Origin: REBR01 sp033721915
GTDB lineage: Bacteria > Pseudomonadota > Gammaproteobacteria > Pseudomonadales > Oleiphilaceae
Reading direction: 5' to 3'
Length of the DNA: 64,000 nt
NCBI GenBank assembly: GCA_033721915.1
Contig: JAWWAC010000001.1
Location: forward strand, 1 to 64,000
How positions within the stretch are numbered: position 1 is the stretch's first letter; each line of letters opens with the position of its first letter. This document shows, one piece after another, positions 25,449-33,855 of the stretch. The notes under the pieces are model-generated. The model worked only from the letters and a program-made list of their open reading frames with translations, did not search any database and was not told where the DNA came from. The position numbers were made by a program, and so were the translations under genes.

Positions 25449-26576
25449 TCAGCGCCCGGACTGTTCCGTGGCTGTGACGTTGCCGGAGCCATTCCAGCGC
25501 TGCAGTGAGGTGATGCGCCGTTGCTCTTTGTCCCAGAGGTTGTTCTTCAGTGACGCCGGAATCTGCCACAGGGTCAGCCGTGGCACATCCTCAAACAGAT
25601 GGTGGTAGGTCCTGTGTGCCTCGGCCTGGTGGTAATTGGGGATGGAGGCGGACAGGTGGTGGATATGGTGATAGGCGATGTCCGCGGTAAACCAGTTCAG
25701 CCAGGCGGGCAGTACCAGAAAACTGGTGCCTTCCACAGCGGCCCGGTGATAGTCCCAGTCCGCCTCTTCCGAGGCCAGTGAGTCCTCGAAGTTGTGCTGT
25801 ACGGTGAACAGGATAATCCCACCGGCACCGGAGAGGGACAGGGTCAGCGTGTAGAACACAAAGAAAAACAGTGGCCCCATGGCCCAGGCCATCAGCGCCC
25901 AGAGGCTCAGCAGTACCAGGTTGTTGCCGCTCATATGGCGGTATTCCCGGGAATCCCGCCAGTAGCGTGACTCGTGCTCACTGACCAGTGTGCGCAAGGG
26001 CACCGAGGGCTGCTGGCGCTTGCGTCGGATCAGCTCTCTGGCCATGGCCAGGTTGCCTTTCAGCCAGTTCAGGCGGGGGTTGACCAACAGGTACAGAAAG
26101 CCCCCCACGGGGGCAAAGGCGATATGGCGGGTGTTGCGGTAAATCCACTGCTGCTTTTCCGTCAGGGCCTGGTATTCCTCCAGTGACAGTGTGGCCAGTG
26201 GCCCACGGTACTGGTCCCAGTTGCCGTTGGTGGCGTGGTGAAATGCGTGGTTCTTGGCCCAGATATGCTGGGGCATGCCGCACAGCACCCCCAGCAGAAA
26301 ACCCGCCTGCTTGTTGTAGCGGGCGGTGGCAAACAGGGAATTGTGGCCACACTCGTGCATCAGCACAAAGATGCGCAGCAGAAACAGGCACATCAGGACG
26401 CCACACAAGGCCGTCAGCCACAGTGAGACGGAAAGGCTGGCATAGGCCAGAAGCCAGAGGCCCGCATAGGGAATCAGTGTGTTGGCCATCTGTATGGCCG
26501 CGGTGCTATCGCTCTTGCCGGAAAACTGCTTGATGATCCTGCGCTTTTCCGTGGACAGTGGATGGGTACCGCTCAT
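25449..26576 (-). CDS. Membrane fatty acid desaturase
   Basis: 375-aa integral membrane di-iron enzyme that introduces a double bond into acyl chains. The three histidine boxes are HECGH (about residue 75), HAFHH (about 110) and HHIHH (about 285), in the spacing of the acyl-lipid desaturase class. Hydrophobic pairs flank them. ATG at 26576 has AAGGTG upstream. It is probably monocistronic and could adjust membrane fluidity. Electron donor and position of desaturation cannot be read from the sequence. Confidence 0.93.
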   Translation of the reverse strand: MSGTHPLSTEKRRIIKQFSGKSDSTAAIQMANTLIPYAGLWLLAYASLSVSLWLTALCGVLMCLFLLRIFVLMHECGHNSLFATARYNKQAGFLLGVLCGMPQHIWAKNHAFHHATNGNWDQYRGPLATLSLEEYQALTEKQQWIYRNTRHIAFAPVGGFLYLLVNPRLNWLKGNLAMARELIRRKRQQPSVPLRTLVSEHESRYWRDSREYRHMSGNNLVLLSLWALMAWAMGPLFFFVFYTLTLSLSGAGGIILFTVQHNFEDSLASEEADWDYHRAAVEGTSFLVLPAWLNWFTADIAYHHIHHLSASIPNYHQAEAHRTYHHLFEDVPRLTLWQIPASLKNNLWDKEQRRITSLQRWNGSGNVTATEQSGR

Positions 26577-26711
26577 GGAGAAAACACCTTGTAGAAATAA
26601 AAGCCAATCCTAACACTCTGGCATGGCAATTACCTGTCAAGTGGGGATTCATTGTGTGTCTCCGGGTAAAGAAAGGCGAAAAGGCGCATCCGGCCAAACA
26701 ACGCACTGGCA

Positions 26712-26739
26712 GGCTCTGTAAGGCAGGCCTTGCAGAGCC
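26712..26739 (-). other. Imperfect hairpin in the gap upstream of the desaturase
   Basis: GGCTCTGTAAGG pairs with CCTTGCAGAGCC (one mismatch) around a 4-nt loop. It lies 40 nt beyond the end of the aspartoacylase-like gene, so it may end that transcript or sit in the desaturase leader. No T-run. Confidence 0.3.
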
Positions 26740-26781
26740 TTCCATGAATCTGCCCCTCCCCTACCTCTACCTCCAGACTGT

Positions 26782-27819
26782 TCAGGGAAGCGGAAAAGGC
26801 TCCATGATGTAGCACAGGCAGTCCTGGTAGATGACGGTGATGTCGCTGGTCAGCATCGAGAGCATGCAGGGCCTGCGCAGTTCGATGCGCTCGCCGTTGT
26901 ACTGCAGGAACACGTCCGTGACATCCACACCGTCGTTGTTGGTCACGGTCAGCCCACGGGCATCCTCACGGCCCCAGGCAATCAGTGTGCCCGGCTCCAG
27001 CAGGCGGAAATTGAGGCTCTCCAGTTGCTCGGGAAAACACAGTGGATAACGCTGTGTCTGGTAGCCAAACCCCAGCGGGTCCTCATCGCTGACCGTGACC
27101 CGGGCCACGGTATGGAAGACCCGCAGCGGGTGATGCTCAGGGCGCAATGGCGGCACGGTGTCACGGGTCAGCAGTGTTTCCACCAGGTGCACCACCCGGG
27201 TGACGCCTTCCGGCTGTCCGGAGGTGCCGCACTCCAGTGTTGCGGCGGGGCATCGCTGTGACAGGGCCAGTCCCAACACCTGGTGGGGCTCGGTAAAGTA
27301 CACCAGCAACTCGCTGAACGCCCGCGCCAGCCCCAGGTACTCCGGCTCCAGACGGTTGACGCAGCCATAGATGGGGTTACGACCGCTGTTGTTGTGCACA
27401 TCCAGTGCGGCAAACAGCGGTTGACGGTCGAGCTCGTGGAGGAGCGCGCGGGCCATGTCCCACTCCGGCCCGTCGCCACCGGCCCAGATACGGTTGTAAT
27501 CCGGCTGCCCGGGAAGACGACGCACACCGTAGCGGGCCGCCTCCACATTGCCGACAAACAGCCACAGCTCCCTGGGCAGCCGGTCACTGCGCTGGTACAG
27601 GTCCTTGAGCAGAATCTGCAGCGCCAGAAACCCGGAGACTTCATTGCCATGCAGCAGCACCGAGACAAACAGCGGCGGCTGTCGCTCGCCGGCCAGGCGG
27701 ATCAGCGTGGGGCCTTCCAGCAGGGTATCCAGACGGTTCACGGGACAATCCAGAAACCCCTCAGGCAGGGCATCCAGCTGATAAAGACGTGGGTGGCGAT
27801 CCGGGGCTAAATCGTCCAT
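26782..27819 (-). CDS. Aspartoacylase / succinylglutamate desuccinylase-like M14 hydrolase
   Basis: 345-aa zinc carboxypeptidase-fold enzyme. The first zinc ligands are in LLHGNEVSG (HxxE), the third His is in LDVHNNSGRNP, and TLECGTSGQPEG holds the likely catalytic Glu, as in AstE/aspartoacylase. Members remove acyl groups from amino acids. It overlaps the amide-ligase-like gene upstream by 13 nt, so the two are co-translated. The length is normal. AstE itself is unlikely, because no arginine succinyltransferase genes are nearby. The substrate is unknown. Confidence 0.85.
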   Translation of the reverse strand: MDDLAPDRHPRLYQLDALPEGFLDCPVNRLDTLLEGPTLIRLAGERQPPLFVSVLLHGNEVSGFLALQILLKDLYQRSDRLPRELWLFVGNVEAARYGVRRLPGQPDYNRIWAGGDGPEWDMARALLHELDRQPLFAALDVHNNSGRNPIYGCVNRLEPEYLGLARAFSELLVYFTEPHQVLGLALSQRCPAATLECGTSGQPEGVTRVVHLVETLLTRDTVPPLRPEHHPLRVFHTVARVTVSDEDPLGFGYQTQRYPLCFPEQLESLNFRLLEPGTLIAWGREDARGLTVTNNDGVDVTDVFLQYNGERIELRRPCMLSMLTSDITVIYQDCLCYIMEPFPLP

Positions 27820-29246
27820 TGGTGCACCGGTACCTCTCTGCTCTGCTGTTCGTGATAGGCCTGTGTGAGACGGGCAAAGTCGCGCCCGTGACGGGCCACA
27901 AACCGCTTCTGCCAGGCCGCGCCGGTCTGGCCGCTGCGCACCCTGGGCTCAATGATGCCGTGCAGGTAATCATGGATGTCCTGCCTGTCCACACCCAGCC
28001 GGGTCAGTGTTCCGGAGACCGCCGGAATCAGCCGCTCCAGCAGCAATTCCCGCAACCGGACCTCATGGCCGTCCAGCCAGAAGACCGGGCTCTCCAGCCC
28101 GTAACGGGCCGCCTGGTAGAAATTGGCGGTCACCTGGCCAAAGGCCAGGCGCTGCTCCGGCGGCTCCTCCAGTTCCGCCAGGTAATGGATCAGTCCATAG
28201 AAGAACAGGATATTGGCCACCACATCCGGCATGGAAGGGCCGGCAGGCACCACACGGTGTTCCAGCCGCAGCGTGGGCTGCCCCTGTGGGTCAAAGTCAA
28301 TCAGCGGACGGTTCCAGCGCCAGATGGTGCCATTGTGCAGCCGCAGATGGCCCAGACTGTCGGCCCCATCCGGGTCAATCAGCGGCAGCAGCACCGGAAA
28401 GGCGTCCCGGTTTTCCCGGAACAGCTCCATCACCGACTCCTGCACATAACGGCTGCCGAAAGTGACCCGCTCAAAGAGGTGCCCTTCCCGGTCATAGAAG
28501 GCGGGCACCGCCACGGACTGCTCGAACAGGGGGACACGGGACTCCTCCCAGAGTTCGTGCTGGAACAGATAGGGGGAGTTGGCACAGGCGGCCACCATGG
28601 GGGCGGCCATCAGCTGGGCGGCATTGAAAAAACGCACCGCCTGTTGCGGGTCCAGCTGCAGGTGAATCTGCAGGGAGGTGGTGGCCGCCTCGGTCATCAC
28701 ATCCCGGTGCACCACATGGAGATGATCACGGGCACCGCGGATATCGATGGTCAGTGGCGAGCCCTGGCGGTTGCGCAGCACCTGACGGTTGAGTGCGTAG
28801 TAGCGCTGCAGGGGGGACATGTTCGCCAGTGTCATGACATGATCCTGGAGCGTGGGCAGTGTGCCGATCTGCAATGGCACCAGGTCCAGGCCACGCGCCT
28901 GTGTCTCACAGCGCCCCCAGAGACTGTTCAGCTGACGGTGAATGCGCCGGAACATGCCACTGTCCGGCGGCTCGGGAAGGGTGTTGATCTCGAAGTTGAA
29001 GCGCGACAGCTCGGGCACCACCAGCGGATCATTCAGGCCCTTGAGAAAGGCCTCGTTTTCCGCCGCCGGTTGCCATTGCCGGTCCAGCAGCCAGCCCTCC
29101 AGCTCAAGGCCGCAACGGCCGGACCCGGTGCCGAACCGGCCCTGCCGGAAATACGCCTCCAGCTGGCGTGTCTCCTCGTCCAGACGCCCGGCAAAGTCCC
29201 GGTAGTCCGCCTGGGTGAAACGGGAGCGGTGGATTTCCTGGCCCAT
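27807..29246 (-). CDS. Glutamate-cysteine ligase-like (GCS2-type) carboxylate-amine ligase
   Basis: 479 aa. The fold family is suggested by CGLELEGWLLD at the N-terminus, SRFNFEINTLPEP, and the ATP/metal-binding core TEAATTSLQIHLQLDP and LRLEHRVVPAGPSM, all features of the GCS2/glutamine-synthetase-like ligases that join a carboxylate to an amine at the cost of ATP. ATG at 29246 follows GGAGG with 5 nt spacing; an in-frame GTG two codons earlier lies within that site. It is first in a two-gene operon with the M14 hydrolase. Glutathione synthesis is possible, but a different peptide or amide is equally so. Confidence 0.8.
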   Translation of the reverse strand: MGQEIHRSRFTQADYRDFAGRLDEETRQLEAYFRQGRFGTGSGRCGLELEGWLLDRQWQPAAENEAFLKGLNDPLVVPELSRFNFEINTLPEPPDSGMFRRIHRQLNSLWGRCETQARGLDLVPLQIGTLPTLQDHVMTLANMSPLQRYYALNRQVLRNRQGSPLTIDIRGARDHLHVVHRDVMTEAATTSLQIHLQLDPQQAVRFFNAAQLMAAPMVAACANSPYLFQHELWEESRVPLFEQSVAVPAFYDREGHLFERVTFGSRYVQESVMELFRENRDAFPVLLPLIDPDGADSLGHLRLHNGTIWRWNRPLIDFDPQGQPTLRLEHRVVPAGPSMPDVVANILFFYGLIHYLAELEEPPEQRLAFGQVTANFYQAARYGLESPVFWLDGHEVRLRELLLERLIPAVSGTLTRLGVDRQDIHDYLHGIIEPRVRSGQTGAAWQKRFVARHGRDFARLTQAYHEQQSREVPVHQWTI

Positions 29247-29443
29247 GCGCACCTCCGCAACGGTGGCCCGTCCGAGTCAGCGCACTGAAACCCTGTGGCA
29301 GCCCTCTGAGACTATCGCCCCTCAGGCAGCGACCAGGACTTTCGCACGCTCACATTCAGGGAGTCGCAGCGGGCGCGGGGCCCGCATCAGGCACTCCCCC
29401 TATGCCTTCAGGTTAGGCCGGAAAAAGGCACCTGTATAGCCAT

Positions 29444-29452
29444 CCCCCCCCC
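29444..29452. repeat. Run of nine C residues in an intergenic gap
   Basis: A C9 homopolymer lies in the 250-nt gap between rlmA and the ligase-like gene, about 200 nt upstream of the ligase start. It is outside any gene I call. Confidence 0.7.
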
Positions 29453-29504
29453 AACCCCTTCCCGGAAGACGCCCACTGCGACACCCACAGTCACCGGGCC
29501 GGAG

Positions 29505-30347
29505 TTACTGGCGGATCAATGTGCTCAGGCGCATATCCAGTGTCAGGTCCAGACGCTGCAGTGATGCCACACGGGACAGTCCCTCGGCGCTGGCCCGGTA
29601 GTAGTGGGGGGTCATGGCCAGCAGGTCGGCGATGGCTGCGGGGTCTTCCAGAATCAGTCGCCATTGCAATGGACGGACCTCTCCCTGGATAAAGCCGGTG
29701 GGGGCTGTCGCGTTTCTCCCACGGGGTGTTTTCAGGCTGGGGTAGAGTGTTTCACGCAGCTCGCGCAGGTGCCCAGTGCCGGCTTCCACCCTAATCAGCC
29801 GTCCTCCGGGCTTCAGCACCCGGGCAAACTCCGTGTACACGGGAAAGCCGAAGACACAGAGCACCCCATCCAGGCTTTCAGTGGCCACCGGCAGGTTGGC
29901 GTTGCTGCCCACGATCCATTGCGGGGTTTTATCCTGACGGGCGGCGGCCTGAACGGCCCATTTGGAAATATCCAGCCCTGCCAGTGCCAGGGGTTGCGAC
30001 GGCGCCGCCGTACCGGCCAGTTGGCGCAGGTAATAGCCCTCACCGCAACCGGCATCCAGACAGGCCATTGGCCGGTCACCGGGGTGGCCGGCAAGAACCA
30101 GCCCGGCCAGTGCCTTCGCCAGAGACTGATAATGGCCAGCATTCAGGAAGCGCTGCCGGGCCGCCACCATGGCCTTGCTGTCTCCGGGCTCCAGCGAGCG
30201 CTTTTTCTGCACTGGCAGCAGGTGCACATAGCCCTGACGGGCCACATCAAAGCTGTGCCCCGAGGGACAGCACCAGGCCCGGTCCTGCTGCTGTAAAGGG
30301 GCCCCATCCAGGGGACAGGTCAGTGACCGGAAGGGGGCGGTGGCCAT
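29505..30347 (-). CDS. rlmA: 23S rRNA (guanine-N1)-methyltransferase RlmA
   Basis: 280-aa SAM-dependent methyltransferase that modifies G745 of 23S rRNA in Gram-negative bacteria. The N-terminal zinc site is visible as CPLDGAPL, WCCPSGHSFD; the following VARQGYVHLLPVQ is a family signature. The SAM motif CLDAGCGEGYYL starts at about residue 88, and KPGGRLIRVEAGTGHLREL is the later methyltransferase strand. Start ATG at 30347. It converges on nothing and is probably monocistronic. Confidence 0.93.
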   Translation of the reverse strand: MATAPFRSLTCPLDGAPLQQQDRAWCCPSGHSFDVARQGYVHLLPVQKKRSLEPGDSKAMVAARQRFLNAGHYQSLAKALAGLVLAGHPGDRPMACLDAGCGEGYYLRQLAGTAAPSQPLALAGLDISKWAVQAAARQDKTPQWIVGSNANLPVATESLDGVLCVFGFPVYTEFARVLKPGGRLIRVEAGTGHLRELRETLYPSLKTPRGRNATAPTGFIQGEVRPLQWRLILEDPAAIADLLAMTPHYYRASAEGLSRVASLQRLDLTLDMRLSTLIRQ

Positions 30348-30549
30348 GGTAAAGACGCTCCTGAAAGGGCTTGGGGCGCTATCTTCTCACAGTTGCCTCC
30401 AGGGGGTCACAGTGACCGGCATGCCCCTGCAAAAAGAAACACCGGAAATCATTATCTATAGCGGGTCAGTAAGACCATACTCAGTAGACAGCCTGAAAAG
30501 GCGGCTCCCGAACTGAAACATGCCTGTTCACACTGACGAGGAAAGCTTC

Positions 30550-30699
30550 ATGACACTGGCACTGACTCCCCTGATCTCACTGATTGCCGGCATTCTGATC
30601 CTGGTGATGCCGAGACTGCTTAACTATATCGTCGCCATCTATCTCATACTGATGGGTGTCATGGGACTACTGGGCGCGGGACAGATCACGCTCAATTAG
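30550..30699 (+). CDS. DUF3096 family small membrane protein
   Basis: 49-aa miniprotein. Two hydrophobic helices span most of it: LTPLISLIAGILILVMP, a short polar turn RLLN, then YIVAIYLILMGVMGLLG. This is the DUF3096 pattern. The ATG follows GAGGAAAG. The ~200-nt gap upstream shows no other gene. The role is unknown; members occur as short inner-membrane proteins. It overlaps slightly with the frame of the decayed TPR gene that follows. Confidence 0.82.
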   Translation: MTLALTPLISLIAGILILVMPRLLNYIVAIYLILMGVMGLLGAGQITLN

Positions 30700-30789
30700 T
30701 GATTGGCCACCAGCAACAAAGCGCACCATCTGGCACATACGCCATCCTTTTGCGCCCAGACTGACTGGCGAGTGGCCTGGCTGCTTTCA

Positions 30790-31141
30790 CTGTTTGTGCT
30801 GGCAGGCGGTGGCGGAGCTGGAGCGGCAACAGCGCTGGTCCGCCGCTGACGCCGGTTACCGTGCGGCGCTGGCACGCTGGCCGGAAAACCCCAACAGCCG
30901 CATGGGGCTGGGCAATATCGCCTATCAGCAGGGGGATTTCTCCGGCGCTGAAACCCACTGTCGGGAGTCCATAGAGGTGGCCCCCGAGGCACCGGCCGGG
31001 CACTACAACCTGGCCTGGCCACTGCTGCAACAGGGCCGGCGGGAGGCCGCCATGGCCGCAGGCGCTGAAGCCCGGCGGCTCCCCCCGGAGCAACCCCGCT
31101 ACGGTCAGAGCCTGCAGGCGCTGGAAGACGCGGCCGGCTAA
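30790..31141 (+). pseudogene. Remnant of a TPR-containing cysteine peptidase (PA2778-like)
   Basis: From about 30809 the frame reads AVAELERQQRWSAADAGYRA, then ALARWPENPNSRMGLGNIAY and AGHYNLAWPLLQQGRREAA, which is a pair of tetratricopeptide repeats. The layout resembles the C-terminal TPR part of PA2778-family cysteine peptidases. The peptidase domain, a plausible N-terminus and a ribosome site are missing; the frame upstream is unlike protein and overlaps the DUF3096 gene. I read it as a truncated gene. Confidence 0.5.
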
Positions 31142-31215
31142 AACGCCATCCGCATGGTATAATCACCGCCCTGTAAACCCCGACCCCCAACCCCCTTACC
31201 CAGGACAGGTGGCCC

Positions 31216-31701
31216 ATGCCAAGCTTTGATATTGTCTCCGAAACCGATGCCGTGGAACTGCGCCACGCCGTGGAAAACGCCAACCGGGAGCTGAGCACCC
31301 GTTACGATTTCCGGGGCGTGGATTCGAGCATCGAACTGAAAGACCTGACGGTGACTCTGAAAACCGAATCCGAATTCCAGCTGCAACAGCTCGAGGAGCT
31401 GTTCCGCAGCGCCTGCGCCAAACGCGGTGTGGACTGCTCCGGCGTGGACCAGGAAGACAAGCCCGTGCACAGCGGCAAGACCTTCTCCTACAACCTCACC
31501 TTCAAGCAGGGCATCGACCAGCCCACCGCCAAGAAGATCGTCAAGACCATCAAGGACAGCAAGATCAAGGTGCAGGCCTCCATCCAGGGGGAGAAGATCC
31601 GCGTTAACGGCAAGAAGCGCGATGACCTGCAGCAGACCATTGCCCTGCTGAAGGAGTCGGATATCGATCTGCCACTGCAGTTCGAGAATTTCCGGGACTA
31701 G
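31216..31701 (+). CDS. YajQ family nucleotide-binding protein
   Basis: 161 aa, the standard length. It begins MPSFDIVSETDAVELRHAVE and contains the conserved TRYDFRGVDSSIEL and the KTIKDSKIKVQASIQGEKIRV region, split here as KKIVKTIKDSKIKVQ and IRVNGKKRDDLQ. YajQ members bind c-di-GMP in some bacteria and tRNA or nucleotides in others; some control virulence genes. It is monocistronic with a short gap before the convergent Sir2 gene. Confidence 0.95.
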   Translation: MPSFDIVSETDAVELRHAVENANRELSTRYDFRGVDSSIELKDLTVTLKTESEFQLQQLEELFRSACAKRGVDCSGVDQEDKPVHSGKTFSYNLTFKQGIDQPTAKKIVKTIKDSKIKVQASIQGEKIRVNGKKRDDLQQTIALLKESDIDLPLQFENFRD

Positions 31702-31717
31702 TGAGCCCTCCGGAACG

Positions 31718-32404
31718 CTAGCCGGTCAGCCCCCTGATCCAATGCGGCACCCCTTCCGTGGCCTTGCGGCGGATCACGGTGGCGCCGGGAAGATGGGCCG
31801 GTTCACCGGGGTCGATCACCGTCACCGGCACATCGAAGTCCACCAGAGAGGCCAGTCCGGCGGCGGGATAGACCTGCAGCGAGGTGCCCACCACCAGAAG
31901 CCGGTCCGCCGTGGCCACCACCTCGGCGGCGGTTTCCATCATGGGCACCGGCTCGCCGAACCAGACCACATGGGGGCGAAGCTGGCTGCCCTTACCGCAG
32001 CGGTCTCCCATCTCGATGGGCTGGTAGCCAATATCGACAATCAGCCCCGGATCCACACTGCTGCGGGCTTTGGTGATCTCACCATGGAGATGAATGACCC
32101 GGCTGGAGCCGGCCCGCTCATGGAGGTCGTCCACGTTCTGGGTCACGATGGTCACTGCATGGCTGCGCTCCAGTTCCGCCAGGGCGCGGTGCGCCGCGTT
32201 GGGCTCGGCGTCCTTCAGCTGACGGCGACGCTCATTGTAGAAGCGCAGCACCTGCTCCGGATTCCGCTCGAACGCCTCCGGCGTGGCCACGTCGTAAACA
32301 CTCACCTGTTCCCAGAGCCCGCCGTTATCACGGAAAGTGGCCAGACCACTCTCGGCGCTGACGCCGGAGCCGGTGAGTACCACTATGTGCTCTTTATGAT
32401 TCAT
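31718..32404 (-). CDS. Sir2 family NAD-dependent protein deacylase
   Basis: 228 aa. The NAD-binding motif GSGVSAESGLATFRD is at the N-terminus, TQNVDDLHERAG holds the conserved Asn/Asp, and HLHGE carries the catalytic His. The region after it, TKARSSVDPGL, has no CxxC pair; only one Cys (GDRC) lies before RPHVVWFGEP. So the zinc ribbon of CobB-type sirtuins is missing, as in a smaller known subfamily. Deacylation of lysine is expected but is not proved for this subfamily. Start ATG at 32404. Confidence 0.88.
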   Translation of the reverse strand: MNHKEHIVVLTGSGVSAESGLATFRDNGGLWEQVSVYDVATPEAFERNPEQVLRFYNERRRQLKDAEPNAAHRALAELERSHAVTIVTQNVDDLHERAGSSRVIHLHGEITKARSSVDPGLIVDIGYQPIEMGDRCGKGSQLRPHVVWFGEPVPMMETAAEVVATADRLLVVGTSLQVYPAAGLASLVDFDVPVTVIDPGEPAHLPGATVIRRKATEGVPHWIRGLTG

Positions 32405-32751
32405 GGTCCTTTTCCTTTCCGTCGTCCGGTCATTTCCGGTCTTGGCCCTGCCACAACATCATGCCCTGCCAGCCTGCAGGGGGCCATGGCCGCTGAGTTG
32501 CTCCGCCTGCATGGTCTCAGGGATCATGACAACCTTCTTCTCAACCGTGCTGGACGAGTGTCCCACCGAGAGGGACAGCATAGGAAAGAATCGACGACCA
32601 GTCAGGCCCCTCCCCCGTGCAGCAAAACCGTGGCATCAGAGAGGGCGCAACCGGCCGCAAGTCTGTAACGGCAAGTCCTGCGTAAATTTCCGTTGCTATC
32701 AAGAGCACCTGTCAGGCCAGTGCTTTTCAAACCAAAGAAAGGAGTCACACC
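32405..32751 (+). other. Intergenic region before the second RND operon
   Basis: 347 nt between divergent genes. A plus-strand frame runs through it but lacks a ribosome site and protein-like composition. The only firm feature is the AAAGGAG ribosome site at 32737-32743 for the next gene. I could not place a convincing promoter. Confidence 0.5.
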
Positions 32752-33855
32752 TTGTCAAGGGCAACACTATTCCGCAGACCGGTTTCCGGAGGGGTTTTTC
32801 TGGCACTGATGCTGATCTCATTGCCACTGGCGGCACAGGAAAAACCGGAGATCGCCGTCAGACTGGCGCCGGTGACTTCCGAGTCCATCATCCGGGAGCT
32901 GGACCTCAACGGCACCGTTATCGCTCTGCGCCGTTCCAGCCTGTCCAGTTCCGTGGCCGGACTGGTGTCCAGCGTCACGGTGGAGGCCGGTGACCGGGTG
33001 CAGGAGGATCAGCCGCTGGTGCGTCTGGATCCGGAGCTGACGGAGCTGGCCCTGAGCAGTGCCCGGGCGCAGACCGAGGAAAGCCGGGCCGATCTGGCGG
33101 AAGCCCGGCGGCGCCTGAAAGAGGCCCGTTCCGTGGGGGTGGGCGGCAATATCGCCGCCACGGAAGTCAGTGCCCGTGAAAGCGAGGTGGCACGGGCGCA
33201 GGCCCGTCTGGAACGGCTGGAAGCCGAGGAGCAGCGGCAGGCGGCCCGTCTGCGACGCCATGACAACCGCGCCCCCTTCAGCGGCGTGGTCAGCGCTCGC
33301 CACAGCGACCCGGGGGAATGGGTGACCCCCGGTGACCAGCTGCTGGAACTGGTGGACACCCACCAGCTGCGGCTGGATTTCCAGGTACCGCAGCGCTACT
33401 ACCGGCTGCTTGAGAAGCAGGACGCGGAACTCCGGGTGCAGCCACCGGAAGAGGACACTGCACCGGTGACGGCCCCGATCCTGGCCCGTGTCCCCGTGAC
33501 CGACCCCCGCACCCGCACCTTCCTGCTGCGGGCCGGCCCGCCCGATGACCTCACTCTGTTGCCGGGCATGGCCGTAGAGGCCACTTTGCGGCTGGGCACC
33601 GGAGAAAAGGGCCTGACGGTGCACCGGGATGCCATCAACCGCTACCCGGACGGGCGCATCACGGTCTGGATCGCCTCTGAAGAGGACAGCGGCCATTACC
33701 GGGTCCGTGAGCGTCGTGTCACACCGGGCATTGCCTTTGATAATCGCATCGAGATCCGGGACGGACTCGAGGGGGGCGAGCAGGTGGTGGTGCGGGGCAA
33801 CAATGCCCTGGAAAACGACAGCCTGGTGCGGGTTTCCCGTGAGGAGAACCGCTGA
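32752..33855 (+). CDS. RND efflux periplasmic adaptor
   Basis: 367-aa membrane-fusion protein. Start is TTG: AAAGGAG lies 8 nt upstream, and the residues that follow form a signal peptide (FLALMLISLPLAA), cleaved before QEKPEI. The two half-motifs of the lipoyl domain are VEAGDRVQEDQPLVRLDP and HDNRAPFSGVVSARHSDPG, linked by an Arg/Glu-rich hairpin (about 100-165). A beta-barrel domain (TDPRTRTFLLRAG) follows. The stop abuts the permease start (TGATG overlap by one base). No regulator gene is adjacent. Confidence 0.92.
   Translation: MSRATLFRRPVSGGVFLALMLISLPLAAQEKPEIAVRLAPVTSESIIRELDLNGTVIALRRSSLSSSVAGLVSSVTVEAGDRVQEDQPLVRLDPELTELALSSARAQTEESRADLAEARRRLKEARSVGVGGNIAATEVSARESEVARAQARLERLEAEEQRQAARLRRHDNRAPFSGVVSARHSDPGEWVTPGDQLLELVDTHQLRLDFQVPQRYYRLLEKQDAELRVQPPEEDTAPVTAPILARVPVTDPRTRTFLLRAGPPDDLTLLPGMAVEATLRLGTGEKGLTVHRDAINRYPDGRITVWIASEEDSGHYRVRERRVTPGIAFDNRIEIRDGLEGGEQVVVRGNNALENDSLVRVSREENR

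Noticed and set aside
27789..29288. A 499-codon plus-strand frame opposite the ligase-like gene
   Set aside because: Same reason: high GC leaves the complementary frame open. The minus-strand protein has coherent family motifs.
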